Shown piece by piece: positions 10,546 to 21,600 of a DNA stretch of 64,000 nt. Under the pieces are notes generated by a model. The model was not told the origin of the DNA. It did not search any database and worked only from the letters and a program-made list of their open reading frames with translations. The position numbers and the translations under genes were made by a program. Origin of the DNA: Chalara sp. BL73 (Eukaryota; Ascomycota; Leotiomycetes; Helotiales); contig CAKJVC010000014.1 in assembly GCA_918026815.1 (NCBI GenBank), forward strand, positions 930,001 through 994,000, written 5' to 3'. Position 1 is the stretch's first letter; the number at the start of each line of letters is the position of its first letter.

Positions 10546-12072
10546 CTACTTGCTTGACTCGCTACGTTCAAGAAGGTTGTTTTCTGACCGTTGGAGGTAG
10601 CTTTTAAATGTCGCTTCGAATAGATCTCCGTCCTTGCCATTTGGGCCACCGAATTGGTGATATTTTTTCAAATCCTTCGTAGCCATATCTCGGCAGCTCT
10701 CGAGCTCATTCTCTATCCATTCAAAGACACTGTGCAGCTGTCTTTGGCAATCGAGACTACTCTGGTAGTGCTCAGAGGTTAGCTTTTTTACATACGCATC
10801 GTGTTCCTCCTTGACATCCTTGAGACGGGCCTCCCAAGCAGCATTTTGTTCCTTCAGACTGGCGCCGCCGCTGTCGACCTCCCGGAACTTTTCGCGAGCA
10901 AATTCGACTCTGTCAACAATTTCTGCTGGCAATTTCCCCAATCCTTTGTATTTGTTTACAATTTCTTTCATATCTTGCTTCTCATCTTCTAAATCTTTAA
11001 CCAGTCGAGCAATTGTATTGATGTCATCATCTTGTTGCTGTTCCCATGGCTCACGGTGCCTCTTCTGTAAGATCGTCCAACAATCGCGAGTGTAGTGAAG
11101 CTCATTGGTCAGATTTTCCCTTTGCTCAACCCAGACTCTTGACGATCCTGTAAAAAGTGAACGACTCTTCCCGAGCTCATCGACTAGATTTTTGATCTGC
11201 TCTTCGCCCTTCTCCTTGTCATGTTCTAAGGCATTGTTCTTTTCCCTTATACTTTCAAGGTTTGCCCTAATCTGAGACTGGTAGTTATCACATCTATTGA
11301 AATTAGAGGCAAGATCCCTTTCGAAGCTTCTTTTCTGGATTTCCAGTTGGCCCACCAATGTATCGTTCCTTTTCTGAGCTTCTTGTACACTCTGTTTCAG
11401 TAGAAATGACAGATCTTGATGTTGCTTGTTGGCTTTCCCCAGACGCTCGCATTCCTCTTGCAAAATTTCAGACTTTACTATCTGAGCCTCCAACTTGCTC
11501 AATGCTTCCCCATTCTGCTTCTCTGCCTTCCGGATCCTTTCCTCTAATTCGGAAGAGATATGTCGCCACTTCTCGCTGTCTGCGCGCTGGATATCGTGTT
11601 CCTCTTGTAGCTTTTTTGAGCTTGTTCTCTGGATTTCTAGACAGGCCCACGTCTCTTCATTCTGTCGTTCTGCCTTCCAGACTCTCTGTTCCAGTACGCG
11701 AGATTTTCCCCTCTCCTGTTCGTTGACTATCTCCAGAAGTTCGTATTTTTCCTCCAGCTTCTGGCAATCATCTCCCCAGAGGAGCCCAAGTTTACTGCCC
11801 ATCTCCCGAAACACTTTCATGACTATTTGATTCTCTGATCCGTCACAAACCTTGGAGCCGTCAAGAAATTCCTGGATTTTCTTGACCTGTGAATTGAATT
11901 CATCAATCATTTTGTTTCTTTGAACGACAGCGTTGTAGTCGACGTCTTCGAAGTCAGCCGATGACCTTGAATTCGTGCTGGAGCGCGAGATGGTGCCCAA
12001 TTCATCAAGGTCTCCTTCCAGTTCATCACCCGCTTCATTGGGTCTGCTCATTTCATATACCGTATCTGACAT
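10546..12072 (-). CDS. Coiled-coil protein of unknown function (508 aa)
   Basis: A single uninterrupted exon of 508 residues, not recognised as any named family. The first ~55 residues are acidic and Ser-rich; from about residue 85 to 460 the sequence is almost continuous heptad-rich coiled coil dominated by Glu, Lys, Gln and Arg. Three diverged internal repeats of about 40-45 residues are visible between residues 125 and 255, each beginning Leu-x-x-x-Val/Ile with a KAE-QN or EAQKRN core (LEQRVWKAERQNEE, LEERIRKAEKQNGE, LKQSVQEAQKRNDT). No membrane segment or signal peptide. Such proteins are often cytoskeletal or scaffold components, but nothing here fixes a role. Probably lineage-restricted. 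Confidence 0.7.
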   Translation of the reverse strand: MSDTVYEMSRPNEAGDELEGDLDELGTISRSSTNSRSSADFEDVDYNAVVQRNKMIDEFNSQVKKIQEFLDGSKVCDGSENQIVMKVFREMGSKLGLLWGDDCQKLEEKYELLEIVNEQERGKSRVLEQRVWKAERQNEETWACLEIQRTSSKKLQEEHDIQRADSEKWRHISSELEERIRKAEKQNGEALSKLEAQIVKSEILQEECERLGKANKQHQDLSFLLKQSVQEAQKRNDTLVGQLEIQKRSFERDLASNFNRCDNYQSQIRANLESIREKNNALEHDKEKGEEQIKNLVDELGKSRSLFTGSSRVWVEQRENLTNELHYTRDCWTILQKRHREPWEQQQDDDINTIARLVKDLEDEKQDMKEIVNKYKGLGKLPAEIVDRVEFAREKFREVDSGGASLKEQNAAWEARLKDVKEEHDAYVKKLTSEHYQSSLDCQRQLHSVFEWIENELESCRDMATKDLKKYHQFGGPNGKDGDLFEATFKSYLQRSENNLLERSESSK

Positions 12073-12856
12073 ATGAATTGGTCGCAGACTGATGGCATCA
12101 AAGCTGGAGTCAAAGTCAGAACAGGACTCAGCATCGAGGCAGTCGTCCCGTGATGTATTACCAGGGTTTTGTTAAATATTAGGCGACACCTTGTAGCGAC
12201 TTCACAAGTCTTTGACAATCGCTTGAAGAATTAGTAGTTAGAGGTTGATTTGCGATAATAATGATTATTGTAAGTGGCGACTCACTGAGACGTTATTGCT
12301 ACCAATGGCAATGAACTTGGAACCTGATGGATGCTGCTGATTTAGGCAGAATGTTGAAATATGCAAGGAAATTTAGGTGTGTGTACATATGGAGACTTAT
12401 ACTACACTAAATGATGTTCGTCGATGAGCTACTACTATTGACCGGTTTCACAGGCCAAAAAGCGTACTACTTTTAGGATAAGTGGATCATATAAAAACGC
12501 CGCAACTCTGACTGAAAGCTTAGCAAGAGGGCGAATGGACTACACAAGATTTTTCGCGATACCTAGATGTCGAATCTTGGAATTTGATGGAACCGATTGT
12601 CTCTAAATCACTAGAGCGTTATGGAAGCTCTTGCGGCTAGCTAACCAGGTTGGTATGATCCACAACTACAGTTCTAGGCACCTTTGCAACATCCGCAGCT
12701 CCGTGAAAACCAGTAAAAAAAACAGGAGCACGACAAATCAGAAGCGCAAACAGCCCCCAGTAGCAATAAGACAGCAATATTTCTACGAATAACCAGAGGG
12801 TGAGGCCGGTATATCCCTACTACCGCAAATCTTGGGTATCGTATTCCGTTCTTCAG
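12073..12856. other. Intergenic, no gene seen
   Basis: Promoter side of the coiled-coil gene and 3' side of the 203-aa orphan. Only short, interrupted frames. Confidence 0.35.
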
Positions 12857-13468
12857 CTACTTCCTGTAGAAGCTGCCACGCTGGCAACCACTATGTTGGT
12901 ATTCTGGTAGACTTGTCATGACTTCGAATTTCCTTTGGGAGAGTACCCTTTGAAGATCTCGAAATCTATCGGCCATAACAATTCGATCCTCGCACTGGCT
13001 GCTCACCTCAGCAACGTACACTGTGTGTAATCGCCTGATTTCCGCATTCTTGGCGGCAATCTGTCTTCTGTAATATTCTAGGAGAATTTCAAAGTCTAAT
13101 ACGGATTTCGCTGAGTCTGATTCTTCTTCTGACCCCCAATATGCTGGGACCGATGCTGGAGATCCGTATGTCTCATCTGAGTTCTCCTCGCTCTTGTCCT
13201 CTGGGAAGTCCTCTGATAGGCAATATCCAGATTCAAAGCCTGAATCCCTGGTGCCTCTGCTTTCTCTGGGTCTGTCACTGAGATATTCTTTGGCGCTGTC
13301 GTTTTTCACGTTCGTAAGAGAATGATTGACTCCATCAGACATAGGATCTAAGGCGGTTTCATGCTCCAAAGAGTCGCCCACGGTGTTTCCGACTGGTATT
13401 CTTGAAGGCTCATCCGCATGGTCCTTTGAAAATTCGCGTATGAGCTTCTCCTGATGTATACCGTCCAT
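12857..13468 (-). CDS. Hypothetical protein (203 aa), acidic with C-terminal helix
   Basis: Single-exon frame of 203 residues, not recognised. Residues 1-115 are disordered-looking, rich in Ser, Asp, Glu and Gly (SRGTRDSGFESGY, EDKSEENSDETYGS). Residues ~120-185 form a likely helix or short coiled coil (DFEILLEYYRRQIAAKNAEIRRLH). It lies next to the 508-aa coiled-coil gene in the same orientation and shares its Glu/Ser-rich style, so the two could be members of a local family of orphan genes. Composition and length favour a real gene, but no homologue is named. Confidence 0.5.
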   Translation of the reverse strand: MDGIHQEKLIREFSKDHADEPSRIPVGNTVGDSLEHETALDPMSDGVNHSLTNVKNDSAKEYLSDRPRESRGTRDSGFESGYCLSEDFPEDKSEENSDETYGSPASVPAYWGSEEESDSAKSVLDFEILLEYYRRQIAAKNAEIRRLHTVYVAEVSSQCEDRIVMADRFRDLQRVLSQRKFEVMTSLPEYQHSGCQRGSFYRK

Positions 13469-14114
13469 TATGGCTAGCTTATTGCTTTAAATATCAAGGC
13501 TTAGCACAACAGTTCTGTACCCAGGATCAGATTTTATAGCAATATCAAGGCAGGTGAGGATACTAGCCAGAGATGAATAAAAACCAGAAAAAGAATTCCG
13601 AAATTAGTGGGTAACTATGCTTAGAGGAGTTTCCTGTTGCTCGGTGGTACTCGATGCAGTGTTGAAGATTTGGGGATTTCACTCAGTAAAAGATATGTGT
13701 AGTTGATGACACGGCGTTGAATTGAAGCTTCGAGAAAATTTTACGTGCGGTCATAGCTAATACACCATCGTTGACTAGTAAACGAGCGGGAACCTATCCT
13801 CGATTATACGATCATTGGATAATTTTTTGCAGCTATAGTCCTCAATTTTCTTGTTTAAGCACCCTATTGCTCTCCAATCAAGTAGGCTAAAGGCTGATAT
13901 TCAAGGAAACACATCATCAAAAGTACCAAGAGTTTGTCTATGACTTTCTAAATGTAAATTTGAAAGTGACCATAAAATCAAGACATGTATACTCCACGTA
14001 TCCAAATTGCGATCAGTATAGAGCAGACACTAATCAGGGACGGCGCCGGAACAAAATACACCATGCCCACCACTTAAGAATCGCCTAGATCCCTGGAAAG
14101 CGGATTTTTATACT
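13469..14114. other. AT-rich intergenic, no gene seen
   Basis: Many stops in all frames; no recognisable feature. Confidence 0.35.
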
Positions 14115-14477
14115 TCAGGATGAGGCGGTCATCTCAACGCTTTTTGGGTAGACATATGCGAACTCAAATATAAGATGGCTTGATTGCGTGACTTTCGGAT
14201 CAGACTCTTCAGGCACCATGTGGCGATCATAATAGGGCTTCCATGCTCCAATGATAGTGTTCTCAAATCCCAGATAGTCGATGACTTGAGCCAAGTGATC
14301 AACTCCCCTAACTTCCCATTAGCTGTCCGATTAAATAAACAAGGTGTTGGCAACTGCAGTTGAAATATTACGCCTTTCAGAAACATTTTTTCAAAAGATG
14401 GCTTACCAAAATGTTTGTCGATCCCCTTTCGCGTTGGTGGCCGCAAACCATGATAGGCCAGATGCTTCATCTTCCAT
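14115..14477 (-). CDS. Small spliced gene fragment, unidentified
   Basis: Two exons, 14477..14407 and 14307..14115, joined by a 99-nt intron with donor GTAAGC and acceptor GTTAG, give an in-frame 87-residue product that reads as genuine protein: it starts MEDEASGLSWFAATNAK, crosses the splice at TFW/GVDH and continues VIDYLGFENT, AWKPYYDRHMVPEES, FEFAYVYPKS to a TGA stop. The unspliced frame in the same place is a different reading frame and looks like a shadow. I do not recognise the family. Sequence upstream on the same strand contains further protein-like blocks with stops, so this may be only the 3' end of a longer, broken gene. Confidence 0.4.
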
Positions 14478-14589
14478 AGTCTTGGCTATATTCTAGGTTA
14501 AAATTTCCTTGCCTCCCTTGCCTACCATCTTGAGAACTACATGATACAACAGTAAGCAACAGGCAACGGGGGTGCCTTATCTGGAAATA

Positions 14590-15164
14590 CACTGACATTT
14601 GTTGGCACCATCAATGCCTAAAATTTGAGCTAGAATCTCCGCCTCAATATTTTTCTCGGTGAAGCCTTACTGCCCTACCCAATAAGCACGCTGCAGAGCA
14701 TCAAAGCAATTGGTAAAGGCTTCATATCCTTTCGTTCTGGCAGCACCACGGTGAGGATGTCGAGTGTTCGCATAACCCCTAGAAGGGGGGGCGGAAAGTC
14801 TACTGGGAGTTTCTCCACCATTCGTACACCGAAATATTACATATATCGCTATCTCTGTGCTTCGGCCCAGTTGCCCTTAGCTGCACATATGAATTGGCAT
14901 GTTGGTTGGTGTCTCCCTGCTGACTTGCTCCAAACCAATAATTCATGTATAGAAGCTTGAAATTGGTTATCGAGAAAGAGAAAAATGAGACAGCCATACT
15001 TTGGATAATGCTGAAGTGGCATTGCCGCATGCTTTCATCACCCCAGCCAAGTATATTGGAACATAGTTTATTTCACATTTTGAAAAAACTACATTATCCT
15101 GTGTCACAGCATTGAGGTTAGTAATTGTCCCAAAATGCTCTGCCATAAATGAATCCCTTCTCAT
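14590..15164 (-). pseudogene. Probable decayed upstream part of the preceding gene
   Basis: On the minus strand, 14744..14590 reads GYEAFTNCFDALQRAYWVGQ, then a TAA (14669..14667), then GFTEKNIEAEILAQILG; 15164..14967 reads FGTITNLNAVTQDNVVFSK then EINYVPIYLAGVMKACGN. Both blocks look like real protein but are in different frames and broken by stops and missing splice signals. The TAA follows CAG and could derive from CAA by a C-to-T change, as repeat-induced point mutation would produce. Family not recognised; a wrongly read exon structure is the alternative. Confidence 0.3.
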
Positions 15165-16146
15165 GTACGAAGTGGCTCGAGTTTCGTTATTTCATACCCC
15201 CGGTATACAATATGCTGCGAGCAAATCAGCCTTAATCTTGCGAACAGCGGAGAAACAGCCTATGCTAGAGCGAGTTTTGTAACTGAAGCAGGTTATGTTG
15301 TTGGCTAAACAGTTATGATGCTGACATATCTATATATCCAAAAGAGCTTACGACATCCAGATAACGCGTCAATCTTGGAACCCCATGGTTAACTCACTCT
15401 TGGTGTCCCTTGCTCAAATTTAGCACTACCACTACCACACAGTCTTGAAATGCAGGCGAGAGTTCAACTCATTATATGAAAAAAAGCTTTGTCTATAAGT
15501 ATTTCGCACTACAGACAGTCCCCTATGAGAAAGCACGGGGTCTTCATATCCGAAATTTCTCACATGGACACTGGGAGACCACCTTATTCAGGACTGTGAG
15601 CCATTACTTAGCTGATACCCTTTCATATTAGCTTGGTGTAAGATTGGTTCGGGAAGTAAGAAATACCCTGTTGAAATGTTATCAACCCCGTGTAGTCTAG
15701 GTATAAGGTTACCACCTTAATTGCGTATAAAACTCTTGCTACATCGAATAGGCTGTGATTCTTCCGATTTCGTGAAGCCTTTGTAGCAGTGATACTCTGT
15801 GTAAAGAGCTGCAAGTGCCCTAACACTCTTCTCCACTCTTTCACAAACTGATAGATTGAGATACCCAGATGTCTTATGCTATAGCTGGAGATGAATATAA
15901 AAGGTAAAATGGATGTCGGCTGTTGTTGCCATTTGCAAGTGAAAGCGGGCGGTGAATAGAGGATCTGCCTCACAACCCCGCGGCGGCCGCAGTTGGCTCG
16001 GCAGAAAAAAAAAGTCGAGATCGAGGGGCAGTCAGCTTAGTTCCAATCTGTCTGACTCCGATTCTCGCAACCACGTCTCTTCGATCTAGAAGAATCAAAA
16101 GCTCACACTTTCCTTGCTCAGGCGCATCTGCGATATCATCGGCACC
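15165..16146. other. Intergenic: ADE13 promoter side
   Basis: No coding frame. GC-rich GCGGCCGC-type sequence at about 15978..15990 lies upstream of ADE13, followed by a poly-A tract and the TGACTC site listed separately. Confidence 0.4.
16053..16058 (+). promoter_or_regulatory. TGACTC motif upstream of ADE13
   Basis: TGACTC about 90 bp before the ADE13 start codon. In budding yeast this hexamer is the Bas1 (and Gcn4-like) core element controlling purine genes. The match is a single hexamer, so chance is possible; functional use here is inference. Confidence 0.35.
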
Positions 16147-18640
16147 ATGGCTGAGCTCGACAACTACCAAACTCCATTGGCTACACGCTATGCGAGTAAG
16201 TCCATCTATTCCCTTTTTGTATCGCACCGTGTAATACAGCTTTACTAACCATTCTTTACAGGCCCTGAGATGAAGACAATCTTCTCAGCTCGTACTCGTG
16301 CTACCACATGGCGCGAACTTTGGATTGCATTGGCAGAGGGTGAGAAGGCCTTGGGCATTGACATCTCTGACGAGGCTATTGTTCAGATGAAGGCAAATGT
16401 CAAGATGACCGATAAGTGCTTTGCTGTTGCTGCGGAAGAAGAGAAGAAGCGTATGTTGTGCTCCGAATTGGGATATCCAACCCGCTCTCCGTCTTGTTAT
16501 ATGTTACCAATTCAATGTGTTATACAAATGTATCGATTTTATCGTCCGCTATTATGCTAACAACCACTGTCTAGGCCGTCATGATGTAATGGCTCATGTT
16601 CACGCATTTGGACAAGTCGCGTAGGTTTCAATCTCCATGTGCATCAGAAGACGTAGCAATTTATTCCGGCTTTGTTCTGTTTCTCGTTTCCAAGTCGATC
16701 AAGAACAACAGCCTTCACATGCCACCACTACACGAACTGATCCAAGCTAATGAATTGGATTCATAGGCCAGCAGCTGCAGGCATCATTCATCTTGGTGCT
16801 ACCAGGTAAGCATATTCTTCCCCTGGTTGGCATATTATTTTGTCTCAGTCGTTCAAGCTAGCTCAGGAGCTGGCACCTCGTTCAACTTACGGTCTTGTCT
16901 CTTAGAATGGTTGTCAAGTTCTTGAATACTTTAAATTAAAATATGAGTTACAATGCTAATACACTGAGCAGCTGTTATGTAACCGACAATGCCGACCTTA
17001 TTTTCCAGAAGAGAGCTCTCGATGTGCTCCTCCCCAAGATTGCTACCATTATCTCTAAGTTATCAGAGTTCGCAGTCCAGTACAAGGGTCAGCTTCTCCA
17101 AGTAAAGCCCTCAACATTAGAGTTTCCATAGCCTGTTTTGGTCTCAAGACATGCATGTCTCGAGAGCAATACACCCCTGAAACAGCTCCACACTCTAGAA
17201 GCGTGCTCGGGTAGGCAAAACTAACCTGAGATTCTGATATAGGACTGCCTACCTTGGGCTATACCCATTACCAACCAGCCCAATGCATCACTGTCGGCCG
17301 CCGCGCAGCTCAATGGGTTCAAGACTTGGAGATGGACTTGAAGGATATTCAATATGTTCGCGATGGATTGAAATTCCGGGGTGCGCAAGGCACAACTGGT
17401 ACTCAAGCTTCTTTTATGGCTATTTTCGACAATGATGGCGACAAGATTGATGATCTCAACAAGATACTCTGCGAGAAATTTGGCTTCCCAGGTTGTTACT
17501 TCATCTCTACCCAAACTTATTCCCGCAAGGTTGACTTACAAATCGCAAACGCTCTTTCTGCCTACGGTGCCACTGTTCAACGAATCACATCGGATATCCG
17601 TCACTTGGCTGCCCAAAAGGAAATGGAGGAGCCGTTCGAGAAGGATCAGATCGGTTCAAGTGCCATGTAAGGGTCCCTTTTCGAAATCGTATCCGACGTG
17701 CCTTTTGTGGAATTATCCTTCCGCACCACACTTATATTGAGCGCTCTTAGCGTATAGGTCGTCAAAGCTTGTTATGAAGTTGGATTCCCTTGTGATCTTA
17801 GCTAACGTATTTCTCGTGTAGGGCATATAAGAGAAATCCAATGAGATGTGAGCGTATCGCTGGCCTTGGCCGTCACCTTGCCAATTTGAACAAGAGCGCC
17901 AGTGATACATACGCTGCCCAATGGTTCGAGCGTACCCTTGATGATAGTGTAAGTAGCTCCCTCGCCAATATTTTGTTCCACGGAAGTTATGTGATCTATG
18001 AGACAACATCCAATGAACACTGACATTGAACCCGCCTAGGCTATTCGCCGCATCACTATCCCAGAGTCGTTCTTAAGTGCTGATGCTGTTTCCATGACAC
18101 TTGACAACGTTGTATCTGGCTTGGTAGTTTACGAAGCTCGTATTCGTTCCCGTCTGATGGAGTAAGTGATGCTATGGGCCCTAAGAGTCCTGCCTGGTTG
18201 TTTAGATGATTTCTGTTCTTAGCATCTGCGAGTACTTCGGGAGAGAACTAGCCTAGAATTCTAAACTTAAATGCAGTGACTAACCCACGGCGTTTAGGGA
18301 GCTCCCATTCATGGCTACCGAAAACATCATCATGAAGCTCGTCTCTCTTGGTGGATCTCGACAGGAGGCACACGAGGAGATCCGCGTCTTAAGTCACCAG
18401 GCGTCTCAAGTCGTCAAGAAGGAAGGTGGCAAAAACGATCTGATTGAGCGTATCAAGAAGACTGAGTATTTCCGCCCAATCTGGGGCGACCTTGATTCAA
18501 TCCTTGATCCTGAGCTCTATGTTGGCAGATCGGCACTTCAAGTTGAACGATATTGTGGTAAGGATGGAGAGATCCAAAAGACTCTATTGCCGTACAAGAA
18601 GCACATTGACTCTAGCAAAGCCGTGGAGTTGACGATTTGA
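16147..18640 (+). CDS. ADE13: Adenylosuccinate lyase
   Basis: Nine exons: 16147..16195, 16262..16450, 16575..16620, 16767..16805, 16972..17087, 17243..17666, 17822..17948, 18040..18161, 18298..18640; 484 residues against 482 in yeast Ade13. Cytosolic enzyme of purine synthesis that releases fumarate from SAICAR and from adenylosuccinate. All joins keep frame and conserved blocks: [11 protein letters not shown] at the start, HDVMAHVH (catalytic His region), [14 protein letters not shown], and the fumarase/lyase signature SSAMAYKRNP split across the exon 6/7 border. The end reads [11 protein letters not shown] then a short tail. The intron before exon 6 (155 nt, donor GTCAGC) is the least certain border. 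Many short 5' exons are typical of this gene in filamentous fungi. Confidence 0.96.
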
Positions 18641-21600
18641 GAGCACTTGCTCCTGATTTTCTTTTATGACTATTTTCTGGCGCATATGCATGATTGGAGT
18701 TGTGGACGGGAATGATTCATGAACGCTGGAAATGGAGAGGATTGCGAGGAGGCCTCTGCCAGGACATCAAGTGCAACAGGCACAACAATAAAATTGTGGT
18801 TTTTTATTTTTGCAACGTCTTCAGCCGCTATGTAACACCTGCAACGGCATACCACAAGTCAAAATGTTGGTGATGTGATCATATAGGGGCTCTGCCAAGT
18901 GGCGTAGCTTTCCCACAGAGTTCCTGTCGCTCTCACTATTACTCCTTCTAATGCTTATTTCTACTTGTCTGACTTTGCTCAGCCTTTCACAGCATGGCTT
19001 GCGAAAAGGAGAGAAAGGCAGACATGGAAGGAGAGGGGTGCAGTTTTTTGGCGCAGTTGTTCTCAGCTTCCTTGATCACTGCTCAAAAAAGAAATCGTCT
19101 AGCATGAGAACTTTAGAAGTTGGTTTAGCAGCTGAATTATCTGCGCAATAATATTTACCCAATAACAAGGCACAGGTGCTGTACTCATTTCATGCACGTA
19201 AAGAGAGGGTGACCAACATCGTTACCAAGATGACTTCACCGGGAACGGCCTCATCTTCCCCGTTACTAGTGTTGAGAACCTGCACTGCCATTTTATTGTC
19301 GATTTTTCAAATAGTTGATTGGTTAAGAAGATCCGAGCTGGCCAACAAGACACCAGCTTGAAAGCAACCTATTTAGGAAATATATAAGGCAACCTCCAGG
19401 AGTTCAGGCTCTGTGTGGCCATCAAGGAACGTAATTTAGGCTACGTACCAGCTTTAGAAAATGAGGTTGCACAGGATGATATGTTGGTGGCGTCGAGTAG
19501 CCGTCCATAAGATCTTTCGGTTTCCCTATCTGGGAGACCGGTATCTGCTCGCATGCTCTTACACGATGTCTCAGATTGTGGGGGTACTACATGAACACTT
19601 TCCAGTATTGGTGCGGAACAATAACACCCACCAATCTGTACCAACCTCAGTTCGTTCGAAAGCTAGAGACGCAAAGTTGGTTATGCAACACCAAGGTTGT
19701 ACTAGAGCTTACGGAGTATCTTGTTCTGAACCCTTGAAGAGCTATCAGCTTACGGTCGTCGCGTGGGGACTGGGGTCCTGCATACTCATCACATGCATTA
19801 AATATTCATTGCGTTATCTACCCTACTGTGAGGAAGACTTCAACGAAATTGGTGAGTGATGCAAAGAAGATGTTCCATGTACAGTACTTAGTGTGCAAGG
19901 TCTCCACAAAAGCACCAAAAACAGCCTCGCTAAATATTTCAAGGCAGCGCTTTTAGATCTGCGAAGAAACTTTTTGGCGTCTCCTATTGGCTGGGTAATT
20001 ACCGGAGGGTTGATTACAATCAACTATTGAAGTTAGTTTATCGCCCCAATAGTAAAAAAAGGTCTGGCTTTCGTACCACAAAACATAGGGGGAATAAGCG
20101 CTTAATGTCGCGTGTGTTGGATGTGTTACAAATGATAGGCTGGCGTTGCCGCGCTGACTGTATTATATTATATGCAAACCACATGGCAACATGGAGCAAA
20201 CTACGATAAGACTGTGCCTCCGGCACGGGACGCTCGAAAACCATCCTAAGGCTGCTGAGTGCTTCTTCTGCATTTCTGATTTCTCCGAGGCAGAAGTTGA
20301 GACTTCGGGCTGCCTTTAGGCTTGAGAATCGTTCTAATCAATCCTTCATACACTAATATTTTCAAGCTACTTCAGCCTAATGCAAATATTTAAGTCTAAG
20401 AACATGTTGTCTTGGAACAAGTTCTCTTGTATTCATTTCCTTTGATATCAAACCGGCAGCAAAAGTGTGGTAGCGGCTGAGTCGTAGGTGAAACGACTGG
20501 CTGCCACACCCCAAATCCTTCAACGATCTTTTCTGCATGAGCCGAAACGTTCTTGCACCAAAAGTGGCGCCGCCACCTCTGAGATCTTATCTCGCCGAAT
20601 AATGAAGGAAAGTTCTGGTTCCCATATTCTTTCGTGGTCAGCTATGATGGCTTTCCCAAGCCTCTTTTCTAGCAAGATCTCAAATAGTTTTTGTTCCATG
20701 AGTAAAGCGGTGCGTTGGTTTCTGATTGGCATGTTCGTAAATTTCCCATTCTAAGGATGCGTCAGACGGTACTAGCCTATGATACTCGTCATGAATCACA
20801 TGGGCCTGTACCAAAACCGTGATTCAGAAGGTCGAGAATAGAAACGTGAAGGGAGGTGCATGAGATGCTCGTGTCACCGCAAAGTTTACCAAAGAAAGTA
20901 CATAATTATCCGCACCCCTTATCACACCACTGGGCTGGATCTCCACCCTGGACAGGTCGATGACACCTATTTGGATGGCTCGTAATTTGGGCAATATTAC
21001 TTACCGAGCCTTACGATGTATACCCTGGGCTTAGCAGAGCGGGTAATGTATACCCGACCGCCTTAGTAAAGATTGAGTGCTGACAACGTCTTGATCAGAA
21101 ATTGGAATTTGTTCTAGAAGAACCTGCCACAAATTATCAGCCGTTTTATGACATCCTGCACAGGAATTTGGGACAAGGCCTTGCTGGTCATTTTTTCCCC
21201 ACTGCTAAGTCTACTTGAACCATTTCGGATAAGACTTGGTTCATCCGGACTTTCCCCCGAGTCCACCTGCCTGGTGGAGAGAAGAGCGTCAGGTGATCAT
21301 AATGCCCTGTTATTAATTTTTACATTTGAATACGGGTACATATTTGGGAACTTTTAAAGATCAATAATTCACTGATGAAAGATCGACGGCGTGCGACTGC
21401 AGTTCCTCTCTTTGAAGGATTCGTGCAACACATCGATGGCGCAACTTGTACCTCGACGGCGCAGTAATCACGCCGTTGGCTGCCGGTACTCGATTCGTTC
21501 TCGGAGCAAATCAGATTCCGATCTCCGCAAGAAATTGTGGTAAAATAATCATGGCGTCGTCGGTGCCGACGGCAGCGAGGCTTGATCCATCATTTTTCGT

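Noticed and set aside
14129..14470. 113-residue unspliced minus-strand frame starting MKHLAYHGL
   Set aside because: The spliced model in another frame of the same strand gives much more protein-like sequence, so this is a shadow.
20520..20732. 70-residue minus-strand frame (starts MPIRNQRTALLMEQ) with helical composition
   Set aside because: Protein-like but isolated, no splice signals that extend it and no recognisable family.
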